Positions 24,588 through 35,400 of a DNA stretch of 64,000 nt are shown piece after piece. This DNA comes from Bryoerythrophyllum caledonicum (Eukaryota > Streptophyta > Bryopsida > Pottiales > Pottiaceae): the NCBI GenBank assembly GCA_963971425.1, contig OZ020525.1:8973560-9037559 (forward strand). Reading direction: 5' to 3'. The notes under the pieces are model-generated. The model was given only the letters and a program-made list of their open reading frames with translations. It was not told where the DNA came from and made no database searches. Every line of letters begins with the position of its first letter. Position 1 is the first letter of the stretch. The position numbers and the translations under genes were made by a program.

Positions 24588-24772
24588 GTCAGGTGGCAGC
24601 CGACAAGAATAACACCAACTACTCAGACTGAGATCATGACAGATGAGTTACTTGAAAAATGTATCAATGGCCGAATGATCGGCAGATACAACTGTTCCAG
24701 GCAGCATTCAAATTAATATATGATGAACGAATTACATTGCAGAAAACATCAACCCGTCGGCTGGCAGCCGAC
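24588..24772. repeat. two copies of the intronic palindrome
   Basis: Copies at 24,588-24,604 (one arm diverged) and 24,756-24,772 (perfect), both followed by AAGAA-like sequence, within the final intron of the DUF7869-type gene. A half-copy, CGTCGGCTGG, spans the acceptor of the last exon at 24,283-24,292. Confidence 0.75.
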
Positions 24773-25027
24773 CAAGAAAATGATATCATTCGCTACTACC
24801 ATGAACAGAGATGCCACTAGCCTCCAAACAAGCCATTGCAGCGCTCGCTACTTCAGGTGGGATACGATGGGTCTTTGGAGGCCCACGCTTATTATGAGAC
24901 GGGTAGCGATGCGAGAAGATAACGATTCTACAGTTCTGAACATCTAGATCCCTGTGCTCATGCTCCCACCGCCTATTCCAGCACTCCTTCCCGATGATCT
25001 TCTTAGAATCTTTCTTGGTTGTAAGTG

Positions 25028-25037
25028 GAATCCACCA
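25028..25037. repeat. target-site duplication, left copy
   Basis: GAATCCACCA directly abuts the left end of the MULE. An identical 10-mer abuts the right end at 45,223-45,232. MULEs typically make 8-11 bp duplications. Confidence 0.85.
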
Positions 25038-25092
25038 GGAGGTGTCTTGTATGTGAGCGGTGAGCGGTGAGCGGAGAGCGGTGAGCAGAAAA
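25038..25092 (+). repeat. MULE left terminal inverted repeat
   Basis: Starts GGAGGTGTCTTG, then the 33-bp block (25,049-25,081) of TGAGCGG-type heptamer repeats that is identical to the inverted right end, then one mismatch and GAGCAGAAAA. Weaker similarity (AGAGAGCAGA) goes on for about 20 bp. Confidence 0.85.
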
Positions 25093-25248
25093 TTCAGCTG
25101 TAGAGAGCAGAGAATATTCGAATATACCACAAATATTCATGGAATATTCAAATATTCTCGGAATATTTGATTTATTTTTAGAAACTTTTACATTTTTACT
25201 TTTAAAAGTAATATCTAGGACCTAAGACCGTGGAACCATTTTTGCTAG

Positions 25249-25870
25249 GATTTTTGAAGTTCCTAGTACTTCCTCCCCTCTTTGCCTTAAATGTTTATTT
25301 CTGTAGGCATACATGACTACCTTTTTTGGATTTGAAAACCCAAAATGATTGTCTCTTTTTGTCAATGATGCTTAGTTTTTAGAAATTGGAAAGACATTGG
25401 CTATAACAATTGTCGGGATAGCGAACACTAGTGAAGATGAGATTGTGTCCTCAGAAAATGTCTACATACTATCAGGATTGATAGAAGATGAGATTGATAG
25501 GGAAGAAGTGGTTGTTGTGCCTCCTGTAGAGGACTCTCATGATACAGATTGTGGTACCTTAATCAAGCTTAAGAGGGCATGAGCGGTGATGATTGATTTG
25601 AAAGACGTAGAGCCTATTGTGGAGGAAGGAGATGAGGATGTAGTAGTTCATCTCAAGATACTCAAGGCATACCATAGAGCTATTCTTCCTTCACCAAACA
25701 TCATTTAGTTGATGATTCCATTACAAGAGAGGAAGAGAGACTACTCATACCCATATTCTACAATGTGTATTCCAGAATCACATCATGTTATTAGATAGTA
25801 TGAAGAAACTCCCTCATGGTGTCCACATAAGGGCCTTGTGCCATCTAAAAAGATGCCAAGGAAGTAGAAA
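25249..25870 (+). pseudogene. decayed coding remnant inside the MULE
   Basis: A 61-codon frame (25,397-25,582; ITIVGIANTSEDEIVSS... rich in Glu, Asp, Val) is followed by more protein-like peptides (AVMIDLKDVEPIVEEGDEDV and others) interrupted by stops up to about 25,870. No family was recognised. It may be a captured gene piece or a relic of an older insertion. Confidence 0.3.
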
Positions 25871-25959
25871 TAAAAAAATAATCAAAGTAAATGCTCCATA
25901 TTAATGTAGCTCCCATCAAAATCCCACTTCACGATAATAATAAAACTTCTACAAATTAT

Positions 25960-26500
25960 TATTCTTCTTCTTCTTAACCTTCTATTCTTCCTCTTCTTTC
26001 CTTCTACCTCTTCTATTCAGCTATTCATCTCTTCATCTATTCATCTACTCATCTATTCATCTCTTCATCTATTCATCTACTCATCTATTCATCTCTTCAT
26101 CTATTCATCTACTCATCTATTCATCTCTTCATCTATTCATCTACTCTTCTATTCTTCTATTCTTCTTCTATTTCTACTCTTCTATTCTTCTATTCTTCTT
26201 CTATTCTTCTATTCTTCTTCTATTCTTCTATTCTTCTTCTTCTTCTTCTTCTTCTTCTTCTTCTTCTTCTTCTTCTTCTTCTTCTTCTTCTTCTTCTTCT
26301 TCTTCTTCTTCTTCTTCTTCTTCTTCTTCTTCTTCTTCTTCTTCGTCCTCTTCTTCTTCTTCCTCTTCTTCCTCCCATTTTTGTTTCTATTTCTCCTCCT
26401 CTTCATTTTTTTTCCATCTTATTCTTCTTCTTCTTCCACCCATTTTTGTTTCTATTTCTCTTCCTCTTCATTTTTTTTTCTTCTTATTCTTATTCTTCTC
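25960..26500. repeat. pyrimidine microsatellites including an uninterrupted (TTC) run
   Basis: First, a roughly 32-bp tandem unit made of CATCTATTCATCTACT-type words (about 26,020-26,150). Then TATTCTTC units, then 38 perfect TTC triplets (26,231-26,344), then mixed TTC/CCTCTT. The poly-Lys frame on the minus strand is a repeat artefact. Long GAA/TTC runs are known to form triplexes and to expand. Confidence 0.9.
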
Positions 26501-26566
26501 CTGCTCCAGTAGATTGACCCTCTCAAATTTAAGGAAAAGTTGTATCTCCAAATTAAAATGAGCAAG

Positions 26567-26973
26567 TACCCTCTCGGAAACGAGAGGGTACATTTCTAAA
26601 AAAAGGTAGCATCCAAAGTGGAAAAAATATAACGAGGTACCTTCCTCGAAACAAGAGTGTACACAACTAAAAATAGTTGTTCTTACAAAATAGGTAACCG
26701 CGTTGGTGATGTACCCTCTCGGAACCGAGACGCTACATATCTCCCATTCCTAGAAAACTATTGATTTTAAAGCACGTAAAGGAGAAAAATGAGCACATAC
26801 CCTCTCGTTTCCGAGAGGGTACATTTCTTATAATAGGTATCATGCAATGTGGAAATAACATAGTAGACTACCATAAAGTATAACAAACGATTCTTGATCT
26901 TTGGCACTTAAAATTTTTGAGTACAGTGTATTTGAAATAGACAATCATGTACCTTCTCGTTTCCGAAAGAGTA
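26567..26973. repeat. five palindromes (CTCG-G-AAA-CGAG type) 3' of the transposase
   Basis: 26-bp inverted repeats at 26,567-26,592, 26,637-26,662 (diverged), 26,711-26,736, 26,797-26,822 and 26,949-26,973, spaced 70-150 bp. The best copy is GTACCCTCTCGG, AA, then ACGAGAGGGTAC. Loops read GGAAAC in some and GTTTCC in others, so both orientations occur. The core is the same as in the array in intron 4 of the methyltransferase-like gene 8 kb away. The last copy is 36 bp from the transposase stop. Confidence 0.85.
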
Positions 26974-27008
26974 CGCCTTACAAAAATAATAGAAGTAGCT
27001 ATTCTATT

Positions 27009-30000
27009 CTAAATTCGAGAATGTGCAAGAATGCCACTTTCAAGAACGAGTTTCACCTCGTTGAAGCTGAAGGTGGGTGCATGAATGAAGAAATGGACGT
27101 TGGGTTGAAGTTTACAAATCTTCAAGAAAATATAGTACAAATGCTTGCAATATGTGAACGGACTCCGTCCACGAAATTCGTTCATGGTCTTCGTAAAGGC
27201 TGGGCATGTACAATGGGGAAACGCGCTCACCGTGATTGTATACGATGTCTCATGTGGGAGGGTACTTGAGTTGAGTGTGATGATGCATCCGAAGCCAGGA
27301 TGTGGAACCATGCGCACGGAAGTAATCAATGCGGTGAGGAGTTCGGCTGATCCCATTGACCGTCTTTGATTCGTATTCGGCTTGGCGGAAGAGCGCTTCA
27401 AATTCTTCCCACTCCTTTTCGCAGGATATTTATCAGGATATTCGGGGATGGAAACGGAATTTAGGTCCAATGGTAGCCTGCCTGTTGAAAAGAGGCACCT
27501 CGGAGATATTTGTTCCTTCTGTGGGAGTTGAAATCCGGCTAGTTGTAAGTCCACAATCTCAACGCGAGTGAGATTCGTGCCAATTATAACTGGCCAAACG
27601 TCTGGGATAGGAGGCTTCTCCCCACAAACCCATGGACGTCTTTGACCTTTCACACAACGGTCGATGTCGTCGTTGCAGAAGTAGAAGTCTGTGGATTCAT
27701 AGACTTTCTTTGCTCTACATTCAAATGTACCAGTGTAGGTAGGTGCAGGAGTTGACTTTCCTCGTCTCACAATCCTCTCCGTGCATTTCTTTCTAATACC
27801 CCCACGTTGTGCCCAACACTTCTTAGCTGAGTTGGCCGGTACTCGAGCAATATGCCACTGCGTTGGATTGGCATGGGTCTCTTGTATTGCTGTAACAGGA
27901 CGAATTCCAGCCCTACATACTAAAGACTCATTCGGAATTGGATGCGGCATTTGTGATGGTGAAACCTCTTCATTTAGAACACCATCATTTTCATCAATAA
28001 TCGGCAGAGGTATAGATGACGTTCGAAGTCGTCTAGAGGAGTACCGAGGATGAGAAAAGTTTACCCTATCGGGACGATGTGATTCGTCGTCGGCCCCAAG
28101 TGGTAAATTGGCTTTGCGCTTGTGTGTGCCAAACACTTCCTCGCCCTGCATATAAGAATCACGCGTACAGAATTCATTTGCCCCCGGCATATCCATCATG
28201 GGATCGCCTAGAACTCGTGGATCGCCCGTCTTTTGGGCTCTTCGTTCGGCAGCACGAAGCTTCAACTCTTCTTTGCTTGGACCTGTCCCTCCAGCACTAC
28301 CTTTCAGAAACTGATAATAATTAACCACTTGAAGAAATGCCCGGACGTAATCATCTACGGTTGCGACGTACAAATCTCCACCGTTATTGCCCGAAGCTTG
28401 CTTCCACTTGTTGTGGATGGATTCAACAAGATTACAAGAAGGCATCTCCGCGAGTTCATCTTCAGACATGTTCTGTACACAATCATGCACGTTTACTATG
28501 GGGATTATATGTAAAAGAACCGAGATGGTACATGTACAAAGAAAAAATACCTGAGTCATGAATCCACCCCACTGTCGATAACGAAAGTGCCAGAATGCCA
28601 ACCAAAGATCAAGGTGCTGAAACCCGCTTTCCGAGACAGCTCCTGAGGAAGCCCACCATGCACGAATAGATTGATATAATCTCTCAGCCTCTTCCATTGT
28701 GTTGGCCTTCCTATATTGTTGGCAAAGTGCCTTGTGTTGTTCTCGTAGAGGTCCTTCGATGATGTACTTGTCAGAATGCTTCACCATCGATTGTGCCCAA
28801 TGGAATTGACACGTGCGCTCTCTATCCACCATCACTTCGTCCTTGTTGCCGCTACCGTAGATAATCCGAACAACATTCCAATTAGCTTGGGCACTGTCGG
28901 CCATAAATCCTTTGAATTGTGGTGACGGAAGTCCATGTCGAGCCATCACAACGTTTAGATTTTTCCAAAATAACATCTGCGCTGTCGCATCCTCCGACTG
29001 CATATCACAGCATGCAATGCTCATGACACGACAGTAGGTGGCGTCATACACATGGCATGCCATGGTTGTCCACTGCTTTACACGTTTAACGTGATCAAAC
29101 ATCAACCATGCATGTTCTAGGTCACCGCCTTTTTGCATACGCTTCACCAAATCCACGCCAGAACCTGGTCCAACTTCTGACATCTTGAAGACAAATACCT
29201 TTTTTGAATCATCACCTTGACCTGGAAACATGTTCTTCTGAAGAAATGCCCAATTGCTAAGTCCCCGTAACCTTGTGATGCTATCTAATACGCCATACTT
29301 CTTAAGGTACCGAAATGAAACCACTTTGTTACGAATACTTGGAGATCCCATGTCCTTGCACTTATCTAACATTGGAACTAACTCCTCAAAACTAAGCACT
29401 CTCTCTGGATCGTCCTCTTCGCGCAACAAGAACTCTCCCACGAGGTCCTTACTCGCCTCTAAAACTATAGAACTTTTAGTGGCAAGAGGGGTTCTCTGAA
29501 TTTGATCACTAATTAAGGAGTTGATACGCTCCTTGACATCTCGATAATCCCCTACTCTTACGGGATGGTTGTGTGACCCTAGATGAATACAAGCACGTGT
29601 GATATTGTGCTTGCTCGAAATATAATAAACTATAGCAGGGCATGATGCAAGACATGAGGGAGGCATGCGACAGATTTTGCAAACTAATGTCGAGCCCAAA
29701 GGAGGTACCTGACCTGGAGTAAATGGATGGAGCGTAACTCCTTCAAATTCTGTAACATTAAACGGTGCCGTTCGATGGTCTCTTTGCAAAAATTCACAAT
29801 CAGGATTGTCGCATCGTAGATGCCCGACACACTTAGAAGTTCGGAAGTGTAGCCCGTGGTCATTGATGATATTCGTTGTGATGGTCTTCGTCCACACGTG
29901 TCCATCGTATCTTTTGTCCATGCCATGCATGAACTTCGCTTGAGTAGATGACGCCCACGGTTGTGCAGGAGGAAGCTCAAAAATGACATCACCATTAAAT

Positions 30001-30722
30001 TGGTGCGGAAGATAATCTACTTTCACATGGCGCATTCTATCGTAGTCTAAAAGTTTCAATGGATTCTTACAACCTGGACGGGAACGCAGCTGTCTCAAGC
30101 ACCGTAGAACACTAAGTATAGGGGAGCCAATTGGGCGACCTGGAGGGCATGACATTGGATTACGAGATGTAGGAAGGTATGACACCGGCGTGGCAATCTT
30201 AGATGGGCACGACATGGGAGTGGTATTCCGAGGGGGACAAGCCGGTGGGGTAGAAAACTTTGGCTGACAACTTGTCTGAGAGGGGGACTCATCATCTGAG
30301 GACAGGATTACCACGCTCTCCATACCAGGTTCTACCTTCACTTTAACTCCAGTTGGGAGTGGAGTGTGCATGCTACATGACGAGGACCGATGAGGAGTAA
30401 TAATATGGGTTGGGGTAGAGATCGCAGAATCTAAGAGTCCATAAACCCTATACTGTCCAGGGGCTAGTTTCCACACTCTCTGCGATCCCACGTCCATAAC
30501 GTCCTGCATAGCAATAGTATGAGTGAGCTCCGAGGTTACCTCGTCGTAGACTTCTTCCTCAATGTAGATACTGTCCTGCAAGAATGAGAATCTGAGACTC
30601 AATAACAAGGAAGTCACCGATGCGACGCCGTCACTATCTAAACGACAAGTAAGAGGCACGCCCACGCCACTGGCACGAAGAAAAACAAGTGAAGGCGCTG
30701 GAGCTTGAGAAGATGAAGCCAT
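27009..30722 (-). CDS. MULE transposase (DDE, SWIM zinc finger), 1,237 aa, intact
   Basis: Catalyses cut-and-paste movement of the element and acts in the nucleus. A single exon from ATG 30,722 to the stop at 27,009. Residues about 270-390 hold a Cys/His region (GHLRCDNPDCEF, CKICRMPPSC, GSHNHPV) like WRKY/GCM1-type DNA-binding folds. The catalytic core has the first Asp in HVYDATYC (about 558), the second in GFMADSAQANW (about 607), the typical CQFHW motif (about 640) and the Glu in NLVESIHNKWK (about 768). Near the C-terminus (about 1,180-1,210), CTCPAF...YCKHLYYIF is a SWIM finger (CxCxnCxH). The N-terminal 250 residues are Pro/Ser-rich and probably disordered. No break is visible. It is divergent from the methyltransferase-like gene and shares about 1.7 kb of upstream DNA with it. 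Frames on the plus strand are shadows. Confidence 0.85.
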   Translation of the reverse strand: MASSSQAPAPSLVFLRASGVGVPLTCRLDSDGVASVTSLLLSLRFSFLQDSIYIEEEVYDEVTSELTHTIAMQDVMDVGSQRVWKLAPGQYRVYGLLDSAISTPTHIITPHRSSSCSMHTPLPTGVKVKVEPGMESVVILSSDDESPSQTSCQPKFSTPPACPPRNTTPMSCPSKIATPVSYLPTSRNPMSCPPGRPIGSPILSVLRCLRQLRSRPGCKNPLKLLDYDRMRHVKVDYLPHQFNGDVIFELPPAQPWASSTQAKFMHGMDKRYDGHVWTKTITTNIINDHGLHFRTSKCVGHLRCDNPDCEFLQRDHRTAPFNVTEFEGVTLHPFTPGQVPPLGSTLVCKICRMPPSCLASCPAIVYYISSKHNITRACIHLGSHNHPVRVGDYRDVKERINSLISDQIQRTPLATKSSIVLEASKDLVGEFLLREEDDPERVLSFEELVPMLDKCKDMGSPSIRNKVVSFRYLKKYGVLDSITRLRGLSNWAFLQKNMFPGQGDDSKKVFVFKMSEVGPGSGVDLVKRMQKGGDLEHAWLMFDHVKRVKQWTTMACHVYDATYCRVMSIACCDMQSEDATAQMLFWKNLNVVMARHGLPSPQFKGFMADSAQANWNVVRIIYGSGNKDEVMVDRERTCQFHWAQSMVKHSDKYIIEGPLREQHKALCQQYRKANTMEEAERLYQSIRAWWASSGAVSESGFQHLDLWLAFWHFRYRQWGGFMTQVFFLCTCTISVLLHIIPIVNVHDCVQNMSEDELAEMPSCNLVESIHNKWKQASGNNGGDLYVATVDDYVRAFLQVVNYYQFLKGSAGGTGPSKEELKLRAAERRAQKTGDPRVLGDPMMDMPGANEFCTRDSYMQGEEVFGTHKRKANLPLGADDESHRPDRVNFSHPRYSSRRLRTSSIPLPIIDENDGVLNEEVSPSQMPHPIPNESLVCRAGIRPVTAIQETHANPTQWHIARVPANSAKKCWAQRGGIRKKCTERIVRRGKSTPAPTYTGTFECRAKKVYESTDFYFCNDDIDRCVKGQRRPWVCGEKPPIPDVWPVIIGTNLTRVEIVDLQLAGFQLPQKEQISPRCLFSTGRLPLDLNSVSIPEYPDKYPAKRSGKNLKRSSAKPNTNQRRSMGSAELLTALITSVRMVPHPGFGCIITLNSSTLPHETSYTITVSAFPHCTCPAFTKTMNEFRGRSPFTYCKHLYYIFLKICKLQPNVHFFIHAPTFSFNEVKLVLESGILAHSRI

Positions 30723-32388
30723 GGCGACAGAAGACGAGAGGTGAGTGATTAAGATGCAAGAAGGGGTTGTTGGCTCAAATACTGACCTTGGCAGTGTCTT
30801 GACAAGATTAGATAATTAGAAAGTTGTTGTGGAAAACGGCGCATGCATTAATATTTAGACGAATTCAAATTAAAGTTTGGAAAATAGCCATTCTAATGCA
30901 AGACGTCTGACAGCTCTCATAAACATCTCAGATACTCTAGATACTTTCTTCTAAGAATGGTTTGGAACATGCACGAGGGTTTTGAACGTAAGCGGAGCAA
31001 CATGAATTTTAATGATTTTATGGCTGACAAGCATCTCCAAGCGGAAGGTACTCCAAAGATACATTGACTGTGGTCACTTTAGTCTACAACCAATTTTGGC
31101 TATACTTTCACGAGCTACGGGATCTTTCAATTAGGTTGCTCAAAAGGTACTTCATGAGAAGAGGCGGCCGCCTTAACGGGAACGGTGTTCCCATTTGAAC
31201 GCCGTTCTAATGAATAACAACCCTAACATCGGATGGGGTATAACCGGCGAAAGGCAGTGTCACACTTGTATTATGTTTCAGAGTGGGTAATGTGTGTTAT
31301 GATTGAACAGATGCAGAAGAAGCGCAAGAAGGTGAAAGCAATTTTTTCGACTCAGAGACAGAGAGCGTGATCACGAATGCAACGGGAGACGGGAAAGGGG
31401 GCCACTAGGGTTGGAGAGGTTAGCAGGGTGGAGGGAACAGAGGGGGAGAGATACACAAGGATGCGAGCACACCTAGAGAAGAGTACTACAATAGCATCAC
31501 TTCAGGTTGGAGAGAGAGAGACGAACACGAGGACGCGACCGCAGGAGCCGAGGAGGAGCACAAGATCTGGTAGGATGGCGGGGACAACAAGGAGCCTTGC
31601 TGGCGAGTTTGCAAAGTTACCTGTTGTGACGAAGACGTCGAGAAAGAGGTCTGCACCTGTCGACGACGAGATGCAAGTTTCAATTGATTTAAACCGAGAA
31701 GAGGAGACGCAGGTAATGCTTCCTTGATCTGATTAGCTGTTAAACTGAACATGCATAGAAGAATTAGTCATTGGAAACTTCCTTGATGTATGATGTAGTA
31801 TAGCAGGGAGGGAAAAGGATGAGGGCAATGTTTTCACGATGACCAAAATATCCACGTTGTTTAGTATTGTTGCCGGATGTGACTACTTGGGTTGGTATTA
31901 TTAATGCGACGCTCAAGGAGATAGTTTGTATTCTAAATCATTAGGCATGATGTGCGAAGGGTCCTAATCAAATTTGTAATCGTCACACGGTGGCGGCCAT
32001 TCGCGGTTGAATTGATGAGTCAGGGCGATTCCATGATGTGATACTTTGCCATAAATAGTTCTTAAGACGTCCTATCGACTAGTAATATTTATGATGGCTA
32101 GTTGCGGTCCTTGAAGTGAAAGTAATGAGTGGTGCCGTTGCAATGAGTTAATACGTGGTTAGAGTGAGACATCATACTCCGTCATACGGTAGAGTACTTC
32201 ATAATGACTCGTTGTGGATTGGAGTACTTAGTCTGAAATTAACATGTTAAGAGTACCAAGGACTCATAGTCGAGCGTAGATATAAGATAGTCATCGTAGT
32301 GATGTTGTACTTGTGAAGTGATACTTTGGTGGTTAGATAATGATGAAAAGTGGAGCACTAAAAACCCCTACATTCATCCGTGGACAAT
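30723..32388. promoter_or_regulatory. divergent intergenic region of the MULE
   Basis: Upstream DNA of both main MULE genes. It contains the plus-strand exon-like frame 31,377-31,711 and otherwise no repeat or palindrome of the CTCGG family that I could find. Probably holds the promoters; only the TATA box at 32,389 can be pointed to. Confidence 0.4.
31377..31711 (+). CDS. possible alternative first exon or small separate gene
   Basis: An open frame from ATG 31,377 with a basic, Arg/Thr-rich peptide (EPRRSTRSGRMAGTTRSLAG, then VTKTSRKRSAPVDDEM) that meets a good donor, CAG|GTAATG, at 31,711/31,712 in phase 0. The acceptor at 32,795 used by the next gene's exon 2 is also phase 0, so this could be an alternative 5' exon of the ParB/methyltransferase-like gene. 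A separate short gene is the other reading. Confidence 0.4.
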
Positions 32389-32395
32389 ATAAATG
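32389..32395 (+). promoter_or_regulatory. TATA box for the ParB/methyltransferase-like gene
   Basis: TATAAAT lies 101 bp before the ATG at 32,496, a normal plant spacing allowing for a leader of about 70 bases. Upstream sequence is unremarkable. Confidence 0.5.
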
Positions 32396-32495
32396 GAGAG
32401 CTTGAGCTTTGGAGGAGCTCCTTTTCTCCTCTCCAGATTAGTGTGTGAGGTTATTGCCTTGTGTGTCGTGCATTGACGAGTGAGGGTGCGTTGTG

Positions 32496-35400
32496 ATGGG
32501 GAAGAAAGGAGAGAAGAAGAGGGCGATAGAGGTTGAGGATGTTGAGTTGCACGTGGTAGAACCAGTGGTCGTCTCGGTTGGATCTAGAAAGAAGCGTAAG
32601 GGAAGGAATGCTAGAAAGGCTAAGATGGCCAGTAGAAGGGAGGGGATGACTAACACTAAGACGGTGGACGCCCATGTTTTCAAAAGGCTGAAGGTAAGAT
32701 GCTAACGACGGTTGTGGGGCAAATGAGGGGGGAATGGGGTTTAGGGTTTGAAGCGGATTTCGTTTTCAATCTAACCGATTATGGGTTTTGCTAGAAAATG
32801 AGAACTATTGATGCGGAAGAGGCCCCTCCAGACATAAACGAAGACAAAAACCCTAGTCGCACTCCAGACGCGGCGGGTGTTGTTGATGTGGTCGACATCA
32901 ACAGCGGTGGAGACGATGAGAGGAAGCTAGCCAAGGTGATAGAGTCAGAGGATGAAGAAGACGTGGAGGGAGATGAGTCGGAACGAAGGCGGAAGGGAAA
33001 GATGACCGCAGACCTGGAGGTGGACAATCTAGAAGATGTGGCTGAGCAAGAATCAGAGGACGATGTTGCGAGTAGTGAAGAGGAGGACGAATTGAATCGG
33101 GGCGAGAGCGATGCCAGTAGTGAAGAGGAGGACAACAATGCGGACGAGAGCCAAGGGGGAAGTGCGGACGCAGCTGGAGCCCTCATTGGTCTCAACAAGG
33201 CTGACAATGAGGTGGCAACAAGACAAAAGAAAGGGAAGGGACATAGGAGGGAGGCATCCCCTGACGAAGACGTCGGCCTCCTTGGAAACGATCCGGACGT
33301 TGACATCAATGAAGTCGAGAAGAGAATGGGACTAGCGTACAACCCGGATGCGTTTGCAGCCATTCATATGATGCAGCGGAACCCAATTGAGAAGTTTTCA
33401 AGGCTCCAGATTCCTCTCTGCCGGATGTTGCCAATGCAAGAGCTACGGGGAGTTCACGATAACGACAAGATGCGGCTCATGGGAGAATTTCAGCATGGAA
33501 TTCGACCAGATAGTGCGGTCTTCTACGTTGCGCTGACCGGAAGGAACGGGGAGGAGGTTGCAGTCGATAGTGAAATCAAGAGTAAATGGTCTGGGGAGTG
33601 GACCACTGTCAACGATGACTTCGAGAGAACATTGGTAAGGGACCCTCACCTAAGAGAGCTTTGTGGTAAAATGTTCTTCATATATGACGGTAACCACCGA
33701 CACGAAGCTTGGATGGAAGTTGTTAATTCGAAGAAGGCGGGTGACCAAGCGTTCCACTCGGTGCACGGTCAACCCAAATGCACAATTCTCGATATCACTG
33801 CGAGCGGCTACCCTAAAATCATGGCCGCGATGCAAGCCGTTAACATGTACATTATGAATTTGATTGTAAATTCATTAGTTTAAATACTAATTTTGTGATT
33901 AAGCTGATTATGATTCCTCCTTTCAGCGCCAACGAAAGATCATTCGTGAAGACAAATACAATGCACCTGCTGGACCGAGTCAGCGTGTTTGGGAGAAGGC
34001 CATTGCAATATTTTGCAGACTTGATTCCACATGACACCTTCAATCAGTGCCTCGAAAAGGGCTCTGGTTCATGGTATCCAATCCATGCATCTGAAATGGT
34101 AAAGATATTATTTCAGGTATGAATTCAATTATAATTGTTGTATTTGTAGCTGAATTGGTTTAATGATTTGATAAATATTTTATCTAGTAATTGAAGTGGT
34201 GTCCATTTGTTTACTGAAATGATGATAATTACTAATCAACAAATATACAGAATGAGATACACGAGGCGACCAGGGACGAGCGAGTAGCATTCTCATTTGA
34301 TACAGAAGCCGAGGAACAAACCGGGGCAAACTTGCGGCAGCATGTGCAGGTGGCTATGATCGCCAAAAGAGAGAAACTTAAACAGAAGTTTGCCAAACTT
34401 GCTAGTGTCGCGAATCCAGCAAATAGCCCTGAGTTCTTGGACCAGGTAATCCATTGCTTCTGCCACTTATACTGCTTCATATTTCCTTCTAAGAAGATCA
34501 TCCTCGATAGTGGCCCCATTGGCGCCCACCCCTATTGTACTGAGCCACTTCTTCCCACAACAACATTTCCCGGAGTTGGGCCGCAATGGGGCCCTTGCCA
34601 TGGTGTACCTCTTGGGAACGGAAGGGACACCATGGATTGGGCTCTATTGCGGCCCAACTCCAGGGATGTCACCCTCTCGGAACGAGAGGGTGACACCCCT
34701 GAAGTTGGGCCGCAATGGGGCCCAATCCATGGTGTACCTCTTGGAAACGAGAGGGACACCATGACTTGGGCTCTATTGCGGCCCAACTCCTGGGGTGTCA
34801 CCCTCTCGGAACGAGAGGGTGACACCCCTGGAGTTGGGCCGCAATGGCGCCCTATCCATGGTATACCTCTTGGAAACGAGAAGGACACCATGAGTTACGC
34901 TCTATTGCGGCCCAACTCCAAGTGTGTCACCCTCTCGGAACGAGAGGGTGACACCCCTGGAGTTGGGCCGCAATGGGGCCCAATCCATGGTGTACCTCTT
35001 GGAAACGAGAAGGACACCATGAGTTACGCTCTATTGCGGCCCAACTCCAAGGGTGTCACTCCTTCGTTCCGAGGGGGTGACACTCCTGAAGTTGGGCCGC
35101 AATAGAGCCCTACACATGGTGTCCCTCTAGTTTATAGGACCTACTCCATGCGTAGGGCCCCATTGCGGCCCAACTCATGATGTCCCTCTCGTTTCCAAGA
35201 GGAACACAATGGTTAGGGCCCCATTGCGGCCCAACTTGAGGGGTGTCACCCTCTCGGAACGAGAGGGTGACATCCCTGGAGTTGGGCCGCAATAGAGCCC
35301 AACTCATGGTGTCCTTCTCGTTTCCAAGAGGTACACCATGGGTTGGGCCCCATTGCGGCCCAATTTCAGGGGTGTCACCCTCTCGGAACGAGAGGGTTAC

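Larger units (their letters stand above)
23846..25037 (-). pseudogene. DUF7869-type host gene, 3' part (two exons)
   Basis: The last two exons of the interrupted minus-strand gene. The first piece (25,037-24,800) starts at the MULE junction, reads WWIPLTTKKDSKKI and on to MACLEASGISVH, and ends at a GTAGT donor. The last exon (24,288-23,846) follows a TTTCCAG acceptor, reads ADDMVETRSMALVRRAREER, then an acidic Asp/Glu/Ser-rich tail ending YAPAWRKNW. Phases match (G + CC = Ala). The basic-then-acidic C-terminus looks like a disordered nuclear tail. The upstream part of the same exon lies 20 kb away at 45,223, on the other side of the MULE. The intron between these exons carries two CGTCGGCTGGCAGCCGAC palindromes. 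Confidence 0.6.

Noticed and set aside
26209-26406. 65-codon poly-lysine frame on the minus strand
   Set aside because: It is only the translation of the GAA/TTC microsatellite.
26567-26973. Intrinsic terminators
   Set aside because: The hairpins lie 3' of a gene but in a eukaryotic genome, with no T-run and with the same motif inside an intron elsewhere.
33053-33363. Minus-strand and alternate frames over exon 2 of the methyltransferase-like gene
   Set aside because: Shadows of the acidic coding exon; Ser-rich and without motif.
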